Below are positions 43,582 through 54,550 of a stretch of DNA of 64,000 nt, in pieces. Positions within the stretch are counted from its first letter, which is position 1. Every line of letters begins with the position of its first letter. The notes under the pieces are model-generated. The model saw nothing but the letters and a program-made list of their open reading frames with translations. It was not told the origin of the DNA and ran no database searches. The position numbers were made by a program, and so were the translations under genes. Source of the DNA: Avibacterium volantium (GTDB lineage Bacteria; Pseudomonadota; Gammaproteobacteria; Enterobacterales; Pasteurellaceae); NCBI RefSeq assembly GCF_900635775.1, contig NZ_LR134167.1, positions 839,001-903,000 of the forward strand, read 5' to 3'.

Positions 43582-44445
43582 GTGCTTAAACAACGTGTTA
43601 TTTCCGCAATTATTTTAATTGCCATTGTTTGTGCAGCGCTATTTTTATTTTCGCCTTTTTATTTTGCCTTAGCCTTAGGCGCAGTGGCGAGCTTAGGGAT
43701 TTGGGAGTGGACACAATTTGCGCAAGTTAAAAATAAATTTTGGCGCATTGTGGTGGCAGGTTTAGCGGGTGCGGTGCTTTTTTTATGGATTTTAAGCGAA
43801 GCCAATTATCTCAATGCAGGCCGTGTGTTTGAACATTATGCGGAGCCAATTTTATTAAGCGCAGTGATTTGGTGGATTGTGGCACTTGGCTTTGTGGTGA
43901 GTTATCCAAATTCTGCCAAGTTATGGGCAAAATCGGTGATTTTGCAAGGCGTTTTCGCCATTGTAACCCTTGTGCCTTTTATTGTAGCCGTGTTGCGCTT
44001 GCGTTTAGATGGTTACGTTGCCAACCCTTATCACGGCTTAATGTTGCTCTTTTATGTGTTTATTTTGGTATGGGCAGCGGATTCTGGCGCTTATTTTGCT
44101 GGTCGCAAATTCGGAAAACATAAACTTGCGCCAAAAGTTTCCCCAGGGAAAACGTGGCAAGGTGTGTTCGGTGGGCTGATTACCGCTGGCGTGCTAGCAG
44201 GGATTTTTATGCAAGTCGCCCCACAAGATTTATTCAATGTACCAACTGCGCCTTTTATCACTTTATCTGTTGCTACAGTGGCAATTTCTGTACTGGGCGA
44301 TTTAACGGAAAGTATGTTTAAGCGCGAAAGTGGGATTAAAGACAGCAGTAATTTGATCCCTGGACACGGTGGGATTTTAGATCGAATCGATAGTCTTACC
44401 GCCGCCGTGCCATTCTTTGCGTATTTCTATTTTTATGTGTTGTAG
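43582..44445 (+). CDS. cdsA: Phosphatidate cytidylyltransferase
   Basis: Integral inner-membrane enzyme forming CDP-diacylglycerol from phosphatidate and CTP, the branch point for all phospholipids. 287 residues, about eight helices. The CDS signature is complete: SMFKRESGIKDSSNLIPGHG followed by GILDRID. GTG start at 43582, with GAGGA at 43570-43574 (inside the end of uppS) as ribosome site. rseP follows 12 bases later. A second cdsA-like gene (ynbB) lies at 58138. Confidence 0.97.
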   Translation: MLKQRVISAIILIAIVCAALFLFSPFYFALALGAVASLGIWEWTQFAQVKNKFWRIVVAGLAGAVLFLWILSEANYLNAGRVFEHYAEPILLSAVIWWIVALGFVVSYPNSAKLWAKSVILQGVFAIVTLVPFIVAVLRLRLDGYVANPYHGLMLLFYVFILVWAADSGAYFAGRKFGKHKLAPKVSPGKTWQGVFGGLITAGVLAGIFMQVAPQDLFNVPTAPFITLSVATVAISVLGDLTESMFKRESGIKDSSNLIPGHGGILDRIDSLTAAVPFFAYFYFYVL

Positions 44446-44457
44446 GAAAAAACAGAT

Positions 44458-45789
44458 ATGTCCTTTTTGTGGTCGCTAGGTTCATTTTTGATTGCCATTT
44501 GTGTACTGGTTTTTGTACACGAGTACGGACATTTTTGGGCTGCCAGAAAGTGCGGTGTAAAAGTTGAACGTTTTTCTATCGGTTTCGGCAAAGTGCTGTG
44601 GTCGTTCTTTGATAAAAAAGGCACCGAGTTTTCTATCTCACTGATTCCCTTAGGCGGCTATGTGAAAATGCTTGATGAGCGTAACGAAGCCGTACCAGAA
44701 GGGTTGAAATCTCAAGCCTTTAATAATAAATCTGTGGCACAACGTGCTTTTGTGATTGCAGCAGGCCCGATGGCGAATTTTATTTTTGCTATATTGGCTT
44801 ATTGGCTGGTGTATTCCATTGGGATTCCTAGCGTAAAACCTGTGATCGCAGAGGTTCGACCAGCGTCCATTGCGGCACAAGCGCAAATTCAACCTGATTC
44901 ACAAATTATCGCCATTGATGGCACAGCAACACCAGATTGGGAAACCATCAATATGGTGCTTGCCACCAAAATGGGCAATCCAAATGTAGAAATTACCCTG
45001 TCGCCTTTTGGTTCAGATGTAAAACAGCAACGAACTTTAGATTTAGCCAATTGGCGATTCGACCCTGAAAAAGAAAGTGCTTTTGGCGCGTTGGGTATGA
45101 TTCCAGTGCGAACTAAAGTTGAAATGACCTTGTCTAAAGTGGCGGAAAATTCCCCTGCACAAAAAGCAGGTTTGCAGGTGGGGGATAAATTTTATACCAA
45201 TACTGGCGAGCCAATGAATTGGCAAGATTTTATTCAAGATGTGCAAAAAGGGCAGCCTTTTACATTGAGAATTGAACGAGCAGGGGAAACCTTATATAAA
45301 ACCTTAACGCCAGTGTTAAATGAAAAAGGTAAATGGTTTGTTGGCGTATCGCCAACGGTTCAGCCCCTTGATGAAAAATATCGCACGGAATTAAAATATG
45401 GTGTTTTTGAGGCTTTACAGAAAGGCGTAGAAAAAACCAAGGATTTAATGCTACTGACGGTAAAAGTAATTGGTAAATTATTTACCGGTGATCTTTCTTT
45501 AAATAATCTAAGTGGACCGATTTCTATTGCCAAGGGCGCAGGGATTTCCTCGGGAATTGGTTTTGTTTATTATTTAAGTTTTATGGCATTAATTAGTGTA
45601 AATTTAGGCATTATGAATTTGTTCCCGTTACCTGTGTTAGACGGCGGACATTTAATTTTTCTTGCCGCTGAGGCGATAAAGGGCAAACCGCTTTCGCAAA
45701 AGGTGCAAGATACCGCTTATAAAATTGGTGCAATATGCTTATTAGCTTTAACAGCATTTGCTTTGTTTAACGATTTCTTACGTTTATAA
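44458..45789 (+). CDS. rseP: Site-2 protease RseP
   Basis: Intramembrane zinc metalloprotease that cleaves anti-sigma factor RseA and remnant signal peptides in the envelope stress response. 443 residues (E. coli 450). Active site HEYGH in the first helix ([17 protein letters not shown]), two periplasmic PDZ domains (about residues 120-290), and the second metal motif [13 protein letters not shown] near the C-terminus. Lies in the conserved cdsA-rseP-bamA order. Confidence 0.98.
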   Translation: MSFLWSLGSFLIAICVLVFVHEYGHFWAARKCGVKVERFSIGFGKVLWSFFDKKGTEFSISLIPLGGYVKMLDERNEAVPEGLKSQAFNNKSVAQRAFVIAAGPMANFIFAILAYWLVYSIGIPSVKPVIAEVRPASIAAQAQIQPDSQIIAIDGTATPDWETINMVLATKMGNPNVEITLSPFGSDVKQQRTLDLANWRFDPEKESAFGALGMIPVRTKVEMTLSKVAENSPAQKAGLQVGDKFYTNTGEPMNWQDFIQDVQKGQPFTLRIERAGETLYKTLTPVLNEKGKWFVGVSPTVQPLDEKYRTELKYGVFEALQKGVEKTKDLMLLTVKVIGKLFTGDLSLNNLSGPISIAKGAGISSGIGFVYYLSFMALISVNLGIMNLFPLPVLDGGHLIFLAAEAIKGKPLSQKVQDTAYKIGAICLLALTAFALFNDFLRL

Positions 45790-45818
45790 CTCTTTCTTTT
45801 ACAAGGATAAAAGTAACA

Positions 45819-48200
45819 ATGAAAAAACTTTTAATCGCAAGTTTATTATTGGGTTCAACCACGGTGATGGCTGCCCCTTTTGTTGTGCAAGATATTCGTG
45901 TCGATGGCGTTCAGGCTGGCACGGAAGGCAAAATTCTTGCGAATTTACCCGTTCGAGTTGGGCAACGAGCAACAGATAAAGATATTGCCAATGTTGTAAG
46001 AACCTTGTTCTTACAAGGTTATGAAGGGGTTAAAGCCGCACGAGAAGGAAATACGCTAGTTATTTCTGTGCAACAACGCCCAATTATTGCCGATGTGATT
46101 CTTGACGGTAATAGTTCAATTCCAAATGAAGCCTTGAAAGATAATTTAGATTCTAATGGCTTTGCCGTTGGTGATGTATTGAATTTTGATAAATTAGAGG
46201 CTTTCCGTCAAAGTTTACTTGATCATTATCACAGTGTAGGTCGCTATAACGCAAAAGTGGAAACGATTGTTACGCCATTGCCAAATAATCGTGCGGAAGT
46301 AAAAATCCAAATTAAAGAAAATGATGTGGCACTGTTAAAAGGGATCACCTTTGAAGGAAACAATGCCTTTAGCTCAAGTAAATTACAAGAGCAAATGGAA
46401 TTACAACCTGATGCTTGGTGGAAACTTTTTGGTAATAAATTTGATTCCGTACAATTTGGTAAAGATCTTGAATTGTTAAGAGATTTTTATTTAGAACGAG
46501 GATATGCTAAGTTCCAAATTACGGGTACGGATGTCAAGTTGAATAATGAAAAAACAGAAGCAAATATTTCAATTTCTCTTAATGAAGGTGCTGAATATAT
46601 TGTTAAGAGTGTACGTATAGTAGGTAATGTAGCAGGAATGGAGAAAGAATTGTCACCTTTACTGCGGTTGATTCGTATTAATTCATCTTTCCGTCGTAGC
46701 GATATAAATGCTGTAGAAAATGCTATTAAGGCGACATTAGGTGAGCAAGGATATGCTAATCCACAAGTTAATGTGTCCCCTGTATTTGATGACGAGGGCC
46801 GTGCAATTGAATTAACTTTTGTTGTTGATGTAGGGCATCGTTATTATGTTCGTCAGATCCGTTTTGAAGGTAACACGGTAAGTGCTGATAGTACGCTACG
46901 TCAAGAAATGCGTCAGCAAGAAGGTGCATGGCTTTCTTCTCAATTAATTGAATTGGGCAAAGTGCGATTGGAAAGAACGGGATTTTTTGAAACTGTAGAA
47001 TCTCGTACAGAGGTAGTCCCAAATATTAATGACCAGATTGATGTAATCTATAAGGTAAAAGAACGCAATACTGGTAGCATTAACTTTGGTGTTGGTTATG
47101 GCACCGAAAGTGGATTTAGCTATCAAGCTAGTGTGAAACAAGATAACTTCTTAGGAATGGGGTCTTCTATCAGTTTAGGTGGCTCACGTAATGATTATGG
47201 TACCAGTGTTAATTTAGGTTATACGGAACCTTATTTTACTAAAGATGGCGTAAGTTTGGGGGGGAATGCATTTTTTGAAAAATATGATAACTCAAAAAAT
47301 AATACTTCTGCTTCTTATAGTCGTACGACTTACGGCGTAAATGGAACGCTTGGGTTTCCAGTAAACGAAAACAATTCATATTATATCGGGTTAGGTTATG
47401 TTTATAATAAATTAAAAGATGTGCGACCTGAATATAATCGAGATCTTTACCGTGAGTCAATGAATATTGAGGATTGGACATTTAAGTCTCAAGATTTCGA
47501 TCTTTCTTTTGGCTGGAATTATAATAGCTTAAATCGTGGGTATTTCCCTACATCTGGTGCAAGAGCTTCTATTGGTGGAAAAATTACTATCCCTGGGTCG
47601 GATAATAAATATTATAAAGTATCTGCAGATGTACAAGGATTTTATCCACTAGATCGAGATCATCAATGGGTTATTTCTGCTAAAGCTTCTGCAGCTTATG
47701 CGAATGGTTTTGGTGGAAAGCGTTTACCGTTCTACCAAAATTATAGTGCAGGGGGCATGGGGAGCTTGCGTGGCTTTGCTAATGGAGCTATTGGTGCAAA
47801 AGCTATTTATTGGGCAGATGTTTGCAATAACGGTAACGGTGGTTATTGTCAAGCAGGAGTAAGTAATGATATCATTGGTGGCAATGCTATGGCCACTGCA
47901 AGTGTAGAAATTATTGTTCCTACACCATTTGTAGCAGATAAAAATCAACGTAGTGTCAGAACCTCACTTTTTGTTGACGCTGCAAGTGTGTGGAACACTA
48001 AATGGAAAAAAGAAGGTAAATCTGACTTCCCTTATTTACCTGATTTCAGTGATCCAAGTCGAATTCGTTCGTCTGCAGGCGTTGCGTTTCAGTGGCAATC
48101 ACCGATTGGTCCTTTAGTATTCTCTTATGCAAAACCAATTAAAAAATATGAAGGTGATGAAATTGAACAGTTCCAATTTAGTATTGGTGGTTCATTTTAA
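45819..48200 (+). CDS. bamA: Outer-membrane protein assembly factor BamA
   Basis: Central beta-barrel of the BAM complex that inserts outer-membrane proteins. 793 residues. Signal peptide [18 protein letters not shown], five POTRA domains to about residue 420 (start [12 protein letters not shown]), then a 16-strand barrel. The conserved LRGF motif in loop 6 is in [12 protein letters not shown] (about residue 650), and the chain ends in phenylalanine. The barrel half is more AT-rich in codon choice than the 5' third and lacks uptake signals, perhaps reflecting variable surface loops. AAGGA precedes the start. Confidence 0.98.
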   Translation: MKKLLIASLLLGSTTVMAAPFVVQDIRVDGVQAGTEGKILANLPVRVGQRATDKDIANVVRTLFLQGYEGVKAAREGNTLVISVQQRPIIADVILDGNSSIPNEALKDNLDSNGFAVGDVLNFDKLEAFRQSLLDHYHSVGRYNAKVETIVTPLPNNRAEVKIQIKENDVALLKGITFEGNNAFSSSKLQEQMELQPDAWWKLFGNKFDSVQFGKDLELLRDFYLERGYAKFQITGTDVKLNNEKTEANISISLNEGAEYIVKSVRIVGNVAGMEKELSPLLRLIRINSSFRRSDINAVENAIKATLGEQGYANPQVNVSPVFDDEGRAIELTFVVDVGHRYYVRQIRFEGNTVSADSTLRQEMRQQEGAWLSSQLIELGKVRLERTGFFETVESRTEVVPNINDQIDVIYKVKERNTGSINFGVGYGTESGFSYQASVKQDNFLGMGSSISLGGSRNDYGTSVNLGYTEPYFTKDGVSLGGNAFFEKYDNSKNNTSASYSRTTYGVNGTLGFPVNENNSYYIGLGYVYNKLKDVRPEYNRDLYRESMNIEDWTFKSQDFDLSFGWNYNSLNRGYFPTSGARASIGGKITIPGSDNKYYKVSADVQGFYPLDRDHQWVISAKASAAYANGFGGKRLPFYQNYSAGGMGSLRGFANGAIGAKAIYWADVCNNGNGGYCQAGVSNDIIGGNAMATASVEIIVPTPFVADKNQRSVRTSLFVDAASVWNTKWKKEGKSDFPYLPDFSDPSRIRSSAGVAFQWQSPIGPLVFSYAKPIKKYEGDEIEQFQFSIGGSF

Positions 48201-48305
48201 TTGGAACTCATTTGATTTTTTATAGTCTAAGTGGAAGTTCAAAGCTGATAGTGTTTTATCTATCATAATACGATTAATAATTAACTTTTTAAAGGAAATT
48301 AAAAA

Positions 48306-48899
48306 ATGAAAAAAGCAGTGAAATTAACCGCACTTTCTTTGGCATTAGCATTCAGTTCTGTAGCGATGGCTGATGATAATACCGCTTTTGTTAATGTAGA
48401 TTACTTATTTGCAAATCATCCTGCGCGTCAGATTGAAATTAAAAAATTAGATGATGAATTTAAAGCACCATCTGAAAAATTACAGGCTGCGGAAAAAGCT
48501 TTGCAAGATAAGAAAACAGGATTTGAAAAAGAAGTTGATGGGAAAGTGAAAGCTTTGGAAAAAGAGGCATCTAAATTGCGTCAAGCTGATATCAAAAAAC
48601 GCCAAGATGAGATCTCACAATTATTACAAAAACGTGATGAAGAGTATAAAAAATTGGCGCAAGAATATCAGAAAGATTTAGCTAAATTCCGTCAAGATGT
48701 ACAAAAACGTCAAATTGAAGTTGAGCGTAAATTATTAACAGAAATTCAACAAGCTACAACAAAAGTGGCTAAAGATAAGAAATTTACGGCTGTACTTGAT
48801 GAAAAAGCGGCTATTTATGCAGTAGAAGGCAAAAATATTACTGAAGATGTGCTTAAAGCAATTCCTGTACCTGCGGCGGCTCCAGCACAGGCTAAATAA
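48306..48899 (+). CDS. skp: Periplasmic chaperone Skp (OmpH)
   Basis: Trimeric jellyfish-shaped holdase for unfolded outer-membrane proteins on their way to BamA. 197 residues, longer than E. coli Skp (161). Signal peptide to about residue 22 (SVAMA-DDN). A long basic/acidic coiled coil makes the tentacles (residues about 45-150). The extra length is an alanine/proline tail ([11 protein letters not shown]). An uptake signal (ACCGCACTT) is embedded in the signal-peptide codons. The stop overlaps the lpxD start (TAATG). Confidence 0.94.
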   Translation: MKKAVKLTALSLALAFSSVAMADDNTAFVNVDYLFANHPARQIEIKKLDDEFKAPSEKLQAAEKALQDKKTGFEKEVDGKVKALEKEASKLRQADIKKRQDEISQLLQKRDEEYKKLAQEYQKDLAKFRQDVQKRQIEVERKLLTEIQQATTKVAKDKKFTAVLDEKAAIYAVEGKNITEDVLKAIPVPAAAPAQAK

Positions 48900-49930
48900 T
48901 GCAAAAGTCTTATTCTCTTGAAGAATTAGCACAACAAATTGGCGCTACCATTCGTGGTAACGCCAATGTGCTTATTGATAGTATCGCCCCGCTCGACAAA
49001 GCACAATCAAACCAGCTCACCTTTATTTCAAACATTAAATTCCGTGATTTACTTGCACAATCCCAAGCAGGGATTTTAGTGGTAAGCGAAAATGATGTGG
49101 AATTTTGTTCGCCTGAAAGCAACTTGCTTATTGTCAAAGATCCTTATGTGGCTTACGCCGTGCTAGCTCAATATATGGATTCTACGCCAAAAGCGGCTGC
49201 TGGCATTGCCCCAAGTGCGGTGATTTCTGCCACTGCAAAATTAGGCGAAAATGTGTCTATCGGCGCAAATGCAGTGATTGAAGATGATGTGGAACTTGGT
49301 GATAACGTGATTATTGGCGCAGGTTGTTTCATCGGTAAAGGCGCAAAAATTGGCGCCAATACTCAGCTTTGGGCAAATGTAAACATTTATCACCAAGTGC
49401 AAATTGGCGAACATTGCTTAATTCAATCTGGCGCTGTCATCGGCAGTGATGGCTTTGGCTATGCGAATGATAAAGGGCGTTGGATCAAGATCCCACAAAC
49501 AGGCACAGTGATTATCGGCAATCACGTTGAAATTGGGGCTTGCACCTGTATTGACCGCGGTGCGTTAGACGCAACGGTGATTGAAGATAACGTCATCATC
49601 GACAACCTTTGCCAAATTGCCCATAACGTGCATATCGGTACAGGTACAGCGGTCGCTGGCGGTGTGATTATGGCAGGTAGCCTAAAAGTGGGGCGCTATT
49701 GCTTAATCGGTGGCGCAAGCGTGATCAATGGCCATATGGAAATCGCCGACAAAGTTACGGTTACGGGAATGGGAATGGTAATGCGACCAATCACTGAACC
49801 GGGCGTGTATTCTTCCGGTATTCCATTACAGCCAAATAAAGAATGGCGCAAAACCGCCGCCCTGACTTTAGATATTGACAAAATGAACAAGCGTCTAAAA
49901 GCGGTAGAAAAAAAGCTCAATAATGCTTAA
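48899..49930 (+). CDS. lpxD: UDP-3-O-(3-hydroxyacyl)glucosamine N-acyltransferase
   Basis: Third enzyme of lipid A synthesis; adds the N-linked hydroxyacyl chain. 343 residues (E. coli 341). N-terminal uridine-binding domain, then a left-handed beta helix of hexapeptide repeats ([20 protein letters not shown]), the catalytic histidine in [10 protein letters not shown], and a C-terminal helix. Coupled to skp by one-base overlap. Confidence 0.97.
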   Translation: MQKSYSLEELAQQIGATIRGNANVLIDSIAPLDKAQSNQLTFISNIKFRDLLAQSQAGILVVSENDVEFCSPESNLLIVKDPYVAYAVLAQYMDSTPKAAAGIAPSAVISATAKLGENVSIGANAVIEDDVELGDNVIIGAGCFIGKGAKIGANTQLWANVNIYHQVQIGEHCLIQSGAVIGSDGFGYANDKGRWIKIPQTGTVIIGNHVEIGACTCIDRGALDATVIEDNVIIDNLCQIAHNVHIGTGTAVAGGVIMAGSLKVGRYCLIGGASVINGHMEIADKVTVTGMGMVMRPITEPGVYSSGIPLQPNKEWRKTAALTLDIDKMNKRLKAVEKKLNNA

Positions 49931-49940
49931 TTCCTTTCTC

Positions 49941-49967
49941 AAACGCGCCACTTTATGTGGTGCGTTT
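49941..49967 (+). terminator. hairpin between lpxD and fabZ
   Basis: AAACGCGCCAC (49941-49951) pairs with GTGGTGCGTTT (49957-49967) (one G-T wobble), loop TTTAT. Only a weak T tract follows, so it is more likely an attenuator or message-end stabiliser than a full stop. Confidence 0.5.
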
Positions 49968-49995
49968 TGTATTAAACGATGAAATATCGTATAAT
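49967..49995 (+). promoter_or_regulatory. candidate internal promoter for fabZ-lpxA-lpxB-rnhB
   Basis: TTGTAT (49967-49972), 17-bp spacer, perfect TATAAT (49990-49995), 49 bases before fabZ and directly behind the hairpin. It suggests independent supply of the later lipid A genes. Confidence 0.55.
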
Positions 49996-50043
49996 TTGCA
50001 GCAATTTTATTTTCTATTATTTTTAAATTAAAAAGGTACTATT

Positions 50044-50493
50044 GTGACAACAGAACAAACCGCAAAAGTCATTGAAGCAAAAGAAATTATGACCTTACTT
50101 CCGCACCGCTATCCCTTTTTATTAGTGGATCGTGTAACTGATTTTGAAGAAGGGAAATGGTTAAAAGCAATCAAAAACATCAGCGTTAATGAGCCTTGTT
50201 TCACTGGGCATTTCCCCGGTGAACCTATTTTACCGGGTGTGTTAATTTTAGAAGCGCTAGCACAATCAATGGGGATTTTGGCGTTTAAAACTCACGAATT
50301 ACAGGGCGGAGAATTGTTCTATTTCGCAGGGATTGATGATGCGCGTTTTAAACGTCCCGTATTACCAGGGGATCAAATGGAACTTTATGTCGAAGTGATC
50401 AAAGAGCGCCGTGGTATTACCGCATTCACAGGCATTGCTACCGTGAATGGTGAAGTGGCTTGTGAAGCAAAGTTAATGTGCGCGCGCAGATAA
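50044..50493 (+). CDS. fabZ: 3-hydroxyacyl-[ACP] dehydratase FabZ
   Basis: Hot-dog-fold dehydratase of fatty acid elongation; competes with LpxA for hydroxymyristoyl-ACP. 149 residues (E. coli 151). [14 protein letters not shown], catalytic histidine in [13 protein letters not shown] and glutamate in [11 protein letters not shown] start at 50044. lpxA follows 28 bases later with AAGAGGT as ribosome site. Confidence 0.97.
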   Translation: MTTEQTAKVIEAKEIMTLLPHRYPFLLVDRVTDFEEGKWLKAIKNISVNEPCFTGHFPGEPILPGVLILEALAQSMGILAFKTHELQGGELFYFAGIDDARFKRPVLPGDQMELYVEVIKERRGITAFTGIATVNGEVACEAKLMCARR

Positions 50494-50521
50494 ACATTCA
50501 TTACAAAAACAAGAGGTCAAT

Positions 50522-51310
50522 ATGATCCATTCAAGTGCAAAAATTCACCCTACAGCCATTGTAGAAGAAGGGGCAAAAATTGGCGAAAACGTGGTGATTG
50601 GCCCGTTTTGTATTATTGGTGCTGATGTAGAAATTGGCAAAGGCACCGTGTTGCACTCGCATATCGTGGTTAATGGTGTGACCAAAATTGGCGAAGACAA
50701 TGAAATTTTCCAATTCGCTAGTATTGGTGAGAAAAACCAAGATCTGAAATACCAAAATGAGCCAACGAAAACCATTATCGGCAACCGTAACCGTATTCGT
50801 GAAAGTGTAACGATTCACCGAGGCACGGTGCAAGGTGGTGGCGTAACGCGCGTGGGTGATGATAATTTATTTATGATCAATGCCCATATTGCGCACGATT
50901 GTAAAATCAAGAATCGCTGTATTCTTGCCAATAACGCTACTCTGGCAGGACACGTTGAGCTAGATGATTTCGTGATTGTGGGCGGAATGTCGGCCATTCA
51001 CCAATTTGTTATTGTGGGCGCACACGTTATGCTTGGCGGTGGTTCAATGGTCAGCCAAGATGTTCCGCCTTATGTAATGGCGCAAGGCAACCACGCACAA
51101 CCATTCGGTGTAAACATTGAAGGCTTAAAACGTCGCGGTTTTGATAAGCCAACATTGCACGCCATTCGTAATGTGTACAAATTGATTTATCGCAGCGGAA
51201 AAACCTTAGAAGAAGTGATGCCAGAAATTGAGCATTATGCGAAAACGGAAAGTGCGATTAGCTTTTTCCTTGATTTCTTCAAGCGTTCAAAACGTGGCAT
51301 TATTCGCTAA
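50522..51310 (+). CDS. lpxA: UDP-N-acetylglucosamine acyltransferase
   Basis: First step of lipid A synthesis. 262 residues, exactly the E. coli length. Hexapeptide beta helix ([20 protein letters not shown]), catalytic histidine in [12 protein letters not shown] (E. coli His125 region), [13 protein letters not shown], and the helical C-terminal domain. Confidence 0.98.
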   Translation: MIHSSAKIHPTAIVEEGAKIGENVVIGPFCIIGADVEIGKGTVLHSHIVVNGVTKIGEDNEIFQFASIGEKNQDLKYQNEPTKTIIGNRNRIRESVTIHRGTVQGGGVTRVGDDNLFMINAHIAHDCKIKNRCILANNATLAGHVELDDFVIVGGMSAIHQFVIVGAHVMLGGGSMVSQDVPPYVMAQGNHAQPFGVNIEGLKRRGFDKPTLHAIRNVYKLIYRSGKTLEEVMPEIEHYAKTESAISFFLDFFKRSKRGIIR

Positions 51311-51347
51311 TTTAACGAACAACCGCGTATAAAAAGTTAAAAATTTT

Positions 51348-51401
51348 CACCGCACTTTGCTTATTGCTTAACGCTCGCAATATAAAGTGCGGTTGTTTTT
51401 T
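51348..51401 (+). terminator. uptake-signal terminator-like hairpin between lpxA and lpxB
   Basis: ACCGCACTTT (51350-51359) and AAAGTGCGGT (51384-51393) form a stem with a 24-base insert, followed by a GT and a run of TTTTTT ending at 51400. The lpxB start codons come immediately after. The hairpin may attenuate lpxB and rnhB. Confidence 0.6.
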
Positions 51402-51416
51402 ATGAGAAATTTATTC

Positions 51417-52592
51417 ATGGAACAAGCAAAAGTATTTCCAACCATCGGTATTGTCGCAGGTGAAGTTTCTGGCGATATTCTAGGAGGAGGGCTAATGCGT
51501 AGCCTGAAAATCCGTTATCCTAACGCACGTTTTATCGGCATTGCTGGTAAACAAATGTTGGCAGAAGGTTGCGAAACCTTGGTGGATATGGAAGAAATTG
51601 CCGTAATGGGCTTAGCAGAAGTGGTGAAACATTTGCCACGCTTGCTGAAAATTCGCCGCCAAGTGATCGACAAAATGTTGCAAGAAAAGCCCGATGTATT
51701 TATCGGCATCGATGCGCCCGATTTCAATCTTGACATTGAACTTAAACTTAAAGAACAAGGCATCAAAACCATTCATTACGTCAGCCCATCAGTGTGGGCG
51801 TGGCGACAAAATCGCATTCACAAAATTGCACGCGCCACCAACCTTGTTCTCGCATTTTTACCCTTTGAAAAAGTCTTTTACGATCGTTTCAACGTACCTT
51901 GTCGTTTTATTGGACACACAATGGCAGACGCCATTCCGTTAAAACCTGATCGCCTTGCCGCTTGCCAAATGCTTAATATTGATCCACAACAACGCTATTT
52001 AGCGATGCTGGTTGGCAGCCGTGGCTCAGAAGTGGAATTCCTTGCTGAACCTTTCTTGCAAACCGCCTTATTGCTGAAAGAACAATATCCAGACGTGCAA
52101 TTCCTCGTTCCCTTAGTGAATGAAAAACGTCGCCAACAATTTGAACGCATTAAAGCAAAAGTTGCCCCTGATTTACCAATGATCTTGCTTGATGGGCAGG
52201 CTCGCCAAGCGATGATCGCCGCCCAAGCCACCTTGCTTGCTTCAGGCACGGCAGCATTAGAATGTATGCTATGTAAATCGCCAACGGTCGTGGGCTACAA
52301 AATGAAGCCGTTCACTTATTTCCTAGCCAAACGCTTGGTGAAAACCCCTTATATTTCATTACCGAATTTACTGGCGAATGAAATGCTTGTGCCAGAAATG
52401 ATCCAGCAAGATTGCACCGCAGAAAAATTGGTAGAAAAGCTCGCCCCTTATTTTTCCACAGAAGAAAGTGCGGTGCAAAATCGCCACAATTTGGAGCAAC
52501 ACTTTATTGATCTGCATAAAATGATCCAATGCGATGCGGATAAACAAGCCGCCGAAGCAGTGATTGAATTATTGCAAGAGGAAAAACAATGA
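51417..52592 (+). CDS. lpxB: Lipid A disaccharide synthase
   Basis: Membrane-associated GT19 glycosyltransferase joining UDP-diacylglucosamine and lipid X. About 391 residues (E. coli 382). [20 protein letters not shown] at the start, [33 protein letters not shown] and [11 protein letters not shown] prefer ATG 51417 (MEQAKVF). ATG 51402 is also possible, and the GTG at 51387 lies inside the hairpin. Both ATGs have poor ribosome sites. rnhB starts within the stop (ATGA overlap). Confidence 0.96.
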   Translation: MEQAKVFPTIGIVAGEVSGDILGGGLMRSLKIRYPNARFIGIAGKQMLAEGCETLVDMEEIAVMGLAEVVKHLPRLLKIRRQVIDKMLQEKPDVFIGIDAPDFNLDIELKLKEQGIKTIHYVSPSVWAWRQNRIHKIARATNLVLAFLPFEKVFYDRFNVPCRFIGHTMADAIPLKPDRLAACQMLNIDPQQRYLAMLVGSRGSEVEFLAEPFLQTALLLKEQYPDVQFLVPLVNEKRRQQFERIKAKVAPDLPMILLDGQARQAMIAAQATLLASGTAALECMLCKSPTVVGYKMKPFTYFLAKRLVKTPYISLPNLLANEMLVPEMIQQDCTAEKLVEKLAPYFSTEESAVQNRHNLEQHFIDLHKMIQCDADKQAAEAVIELLQEEKQ

Positions 52593-53179
52593 GCGAATTT
52601 GTCTATCCTGATTATGAACTGATCGCAGGCGTTGATGAAGTGGGACGTGGGCCTTTAGTGGGCGCAGTGCTCACCGCCGCGGTGATTTTAGATCCTAATA
52701 ATCCCATTGAAGGCTTAACGGACAGTAAAAAACTCTCGCACAAAAAACGCCTAGCCTTAGCCGAAGAAATTAAACAAAAAGCCAAAGCTTGGGCTCTAGG
52801 GCGCGCTGAACCTGAAGAAATTGACGAACTCAATATTTTGCACGCCACAATGTTAGCGATGCAACGTGCAGTCAATCAGCTTAAAATCACCCCTCACTTT
52901 GTGCTAGTGGACGGCAACCGAATTCCCCCATTGCCAATGCCCGCCCAAGCGGTGGTGAAAGGGGACAGCCTTGTGGCAGAAATCAGCGCCGCCTCCATTC
53001 TTGCCAAAGTCGCCCGCGATTTAGAAATGGAAGAGTTGGATAAACGCTATCCCCAATACGCCTTCGCCCAACACAAAGGCTACCCAACAAAATTACATTT
53101 AGAAAAACTGGCAGAACACGGCCCCTTACCCCAACACCGCCGAAGTTTTGCCCCAGTAAGAAAATTGATTACAGAATAA
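52589..53179 (+). CDS. rnhB: Ribonuclease HII
   Basis: Removes ribonucleotides from DNA and RNA primers. 196 residues (E. coli 198). Active-site residues in [14 protein letters not shown] (Asp-Glu-Gly), the second aspartate in VLVDGNRIP and [15 protein letters not shown]. Overlaps lpxB by 4 bases. In E. coli the next gene is dnaE; here a tandem repeat array starts at the stop codon. Confidence 0.98.
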   Translation: MSEFVYPDYELIAGVDEVGRGPLVGAVLTAAVILDPNNPIEGLTDSKKLSHKKRLALAEEIKQKAKAWALGRAEPEEIDELNILHATMLAMQRAVNQLKITPHFVLVDGNRIPPLPMPAQAVVKGDSLVAEISAASILAKVARDLEMEELDKRYPQYAFAQHKGYPTKLHLEKLAEHGPLPQHRRSFAPVRKLITE

Positions 53180-53205
53180 AGTGAGGTCGTTTTTCCCAAA
53201 AAATT

Positions 53206-53549
53206 CCACCGCACTTTAAATACAATTTAACGCAAAATAGAATGTGAACTATCGGACAATCAATCCCCTTGTAAATTGCCCGAATGGAAATAAAATTTTT
53301 AGAAAAGTAACGCCTGAACGCAGCGAAGCGAGTATGGGCTTACTTTTCGTCAAAAAAATTTTATTGGAACGAGGAAAAGCAATTTAGTAGGGGTTCCCTT
53401 TTCTTTGCTTCCTTTCTTTTGGGAACGCAAAAGAAAGGAAGTCGCTCAACGAGCGAAACCCGTTATATCAACAAAGAAAAATGCAATCAGCCAAAAGTAA
53501 AAATAAGCAACGACAAAGTGCGGTACTTTTTCAAAAAGTTTTTAAAATC
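53206..53549. repeat. array unit 1 (head type A)
   Basis: 344 bases. Head type A (AATACAATTTAACGCAAAAT, then TCGGACAATCAATCCCC). The 14-bp hairpin is at 53408-53421/53428-53441, and TCGCTC/GAGCGA at 53442-53447/53451-53456. Ends with an inverted uptake-signal junction. Confidence 0.88.
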
Positions 53550-53877
53550 CCACCGCACTTTAAATTTAAAATTAATGTGAAATATCGGGACAATCCCCTT
53601 GTAAATTGCCCGAATGGAAATAAAATTTTTAGAAAAGTAACGCCTGAACGCAGCGAAGCGAGTATGGGCTTACTTTTCGTCAAAAAAATTTTATTGGAAC
53701 GAGGAAAAGCAATTTAGTAGGGGTTCCCTTTTCTTTGCTTCCTTTCTTTTGGGAACGCAAAAGAAAGGAAGTCGCCAACGGCGAAACGCGTTATAGCAAC
53801 AAAGAAAATCACAATCAGCCAAAAGTAAAAATAAGCAACGACAAAGTGCGGTACTTTTTCAAAAAGTTTTTAAAATC
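53550..53877. repeat. array unit 2 (head type B)
   Basis: 328 bases. Head type B (AATTTAAAATTAATGTGAAA, then TCGGGACAATCCCC). The body is almost identical to unit 1 through the 14-bp hairpin, but the small hairpin is TCGCC/GGCGA. Confidence 0.88.
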
Positions 53878-54207
53878 CCACCGCACTTTAAATTAAAAAT
53901 TAAGCGTGAAATATCGGGACAATCCCCTTGTAAATTTCCCGAATGGAAATAAAATTTTTAAAAAAATCACGCCGAGCGAGTGCGAAGCGAACATCAGGCT
54001 GATTTTTCGTAAAGAAAATTTTATTGGAATGAGGAAAAGCAATTTAGTAGGGGTTCTCTTTTCTTTGCTTCCTTTCTTTTGGGAACGCAAAAGAAAGGAA
54101 GTCGGCAACGGCGAAACCCGTTATAACTACAAAGAAAAACGCAATCAGCCAAAAGTAAAAATAAGTAATAACAAAGTGCGGTACTTTTTCAAAAAGTTTT
54201 TAAAATT
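53878..54207. repeat. array unit 3 (head type B, altered stem)
   Basis: 330 bases. Head type B, but the A/T stem is AAAAATCA (53962-53969) with TGATTTTT (54000-54007), differing from the other units while remaining fully paired. The loop sequence also differs (CGAGCGAGTGCGAAGCGAAC). Confidence 0.88.
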
Positions 54208-54550
54208 CCACCGCACTTTAAATACAATTTAATGCAAAATAGATTGTGAACCATCGGATAATCAATCCCCTTGTAAATTGCCCGAATGGAAATAAAATTT
54301 TTAGAAAAGTAACGCCTGAACGCAGCGCAGCGAGTATGGGCTTACTTTTCGTTAAGAAAATTCTGTCGAAATGAGGAAGAGCAATTTGATCGGGGACGCT
54401 TTTCTTTGCTTACGTTCCTTTTGGGAACGCAAAAGAAAGGGAGTCGCCAACGGCGAAACCCGTTATAACAACAAAAAAACCACAATTAGCCAAAAGTAAA
54501 AATAAGTAATAATAAAGTACGATCATATTTTCAAAATCTTTTAAAAAATC
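54208..54550. repeat. array unit 4 (head type A, most diverged)
   Basis: 343 bases. Head type A like unit 1. The long 14-bp hairpin is disrupted: the left arm is TTACGTTCCTTTTG, leaving a short CGTTCC/GGAACG hairpin. The right junction uptake signal is decayed (AAAGTACGATC). Confidence 0.85.

Noticed and set aside
53906-54232. 108-codon ORF within the array (also 53481-53717 and 53893-54108)
   Set aside because: They run across hairpins and uptake signals, are not conserved between units, and have no ribosome site or family motif.
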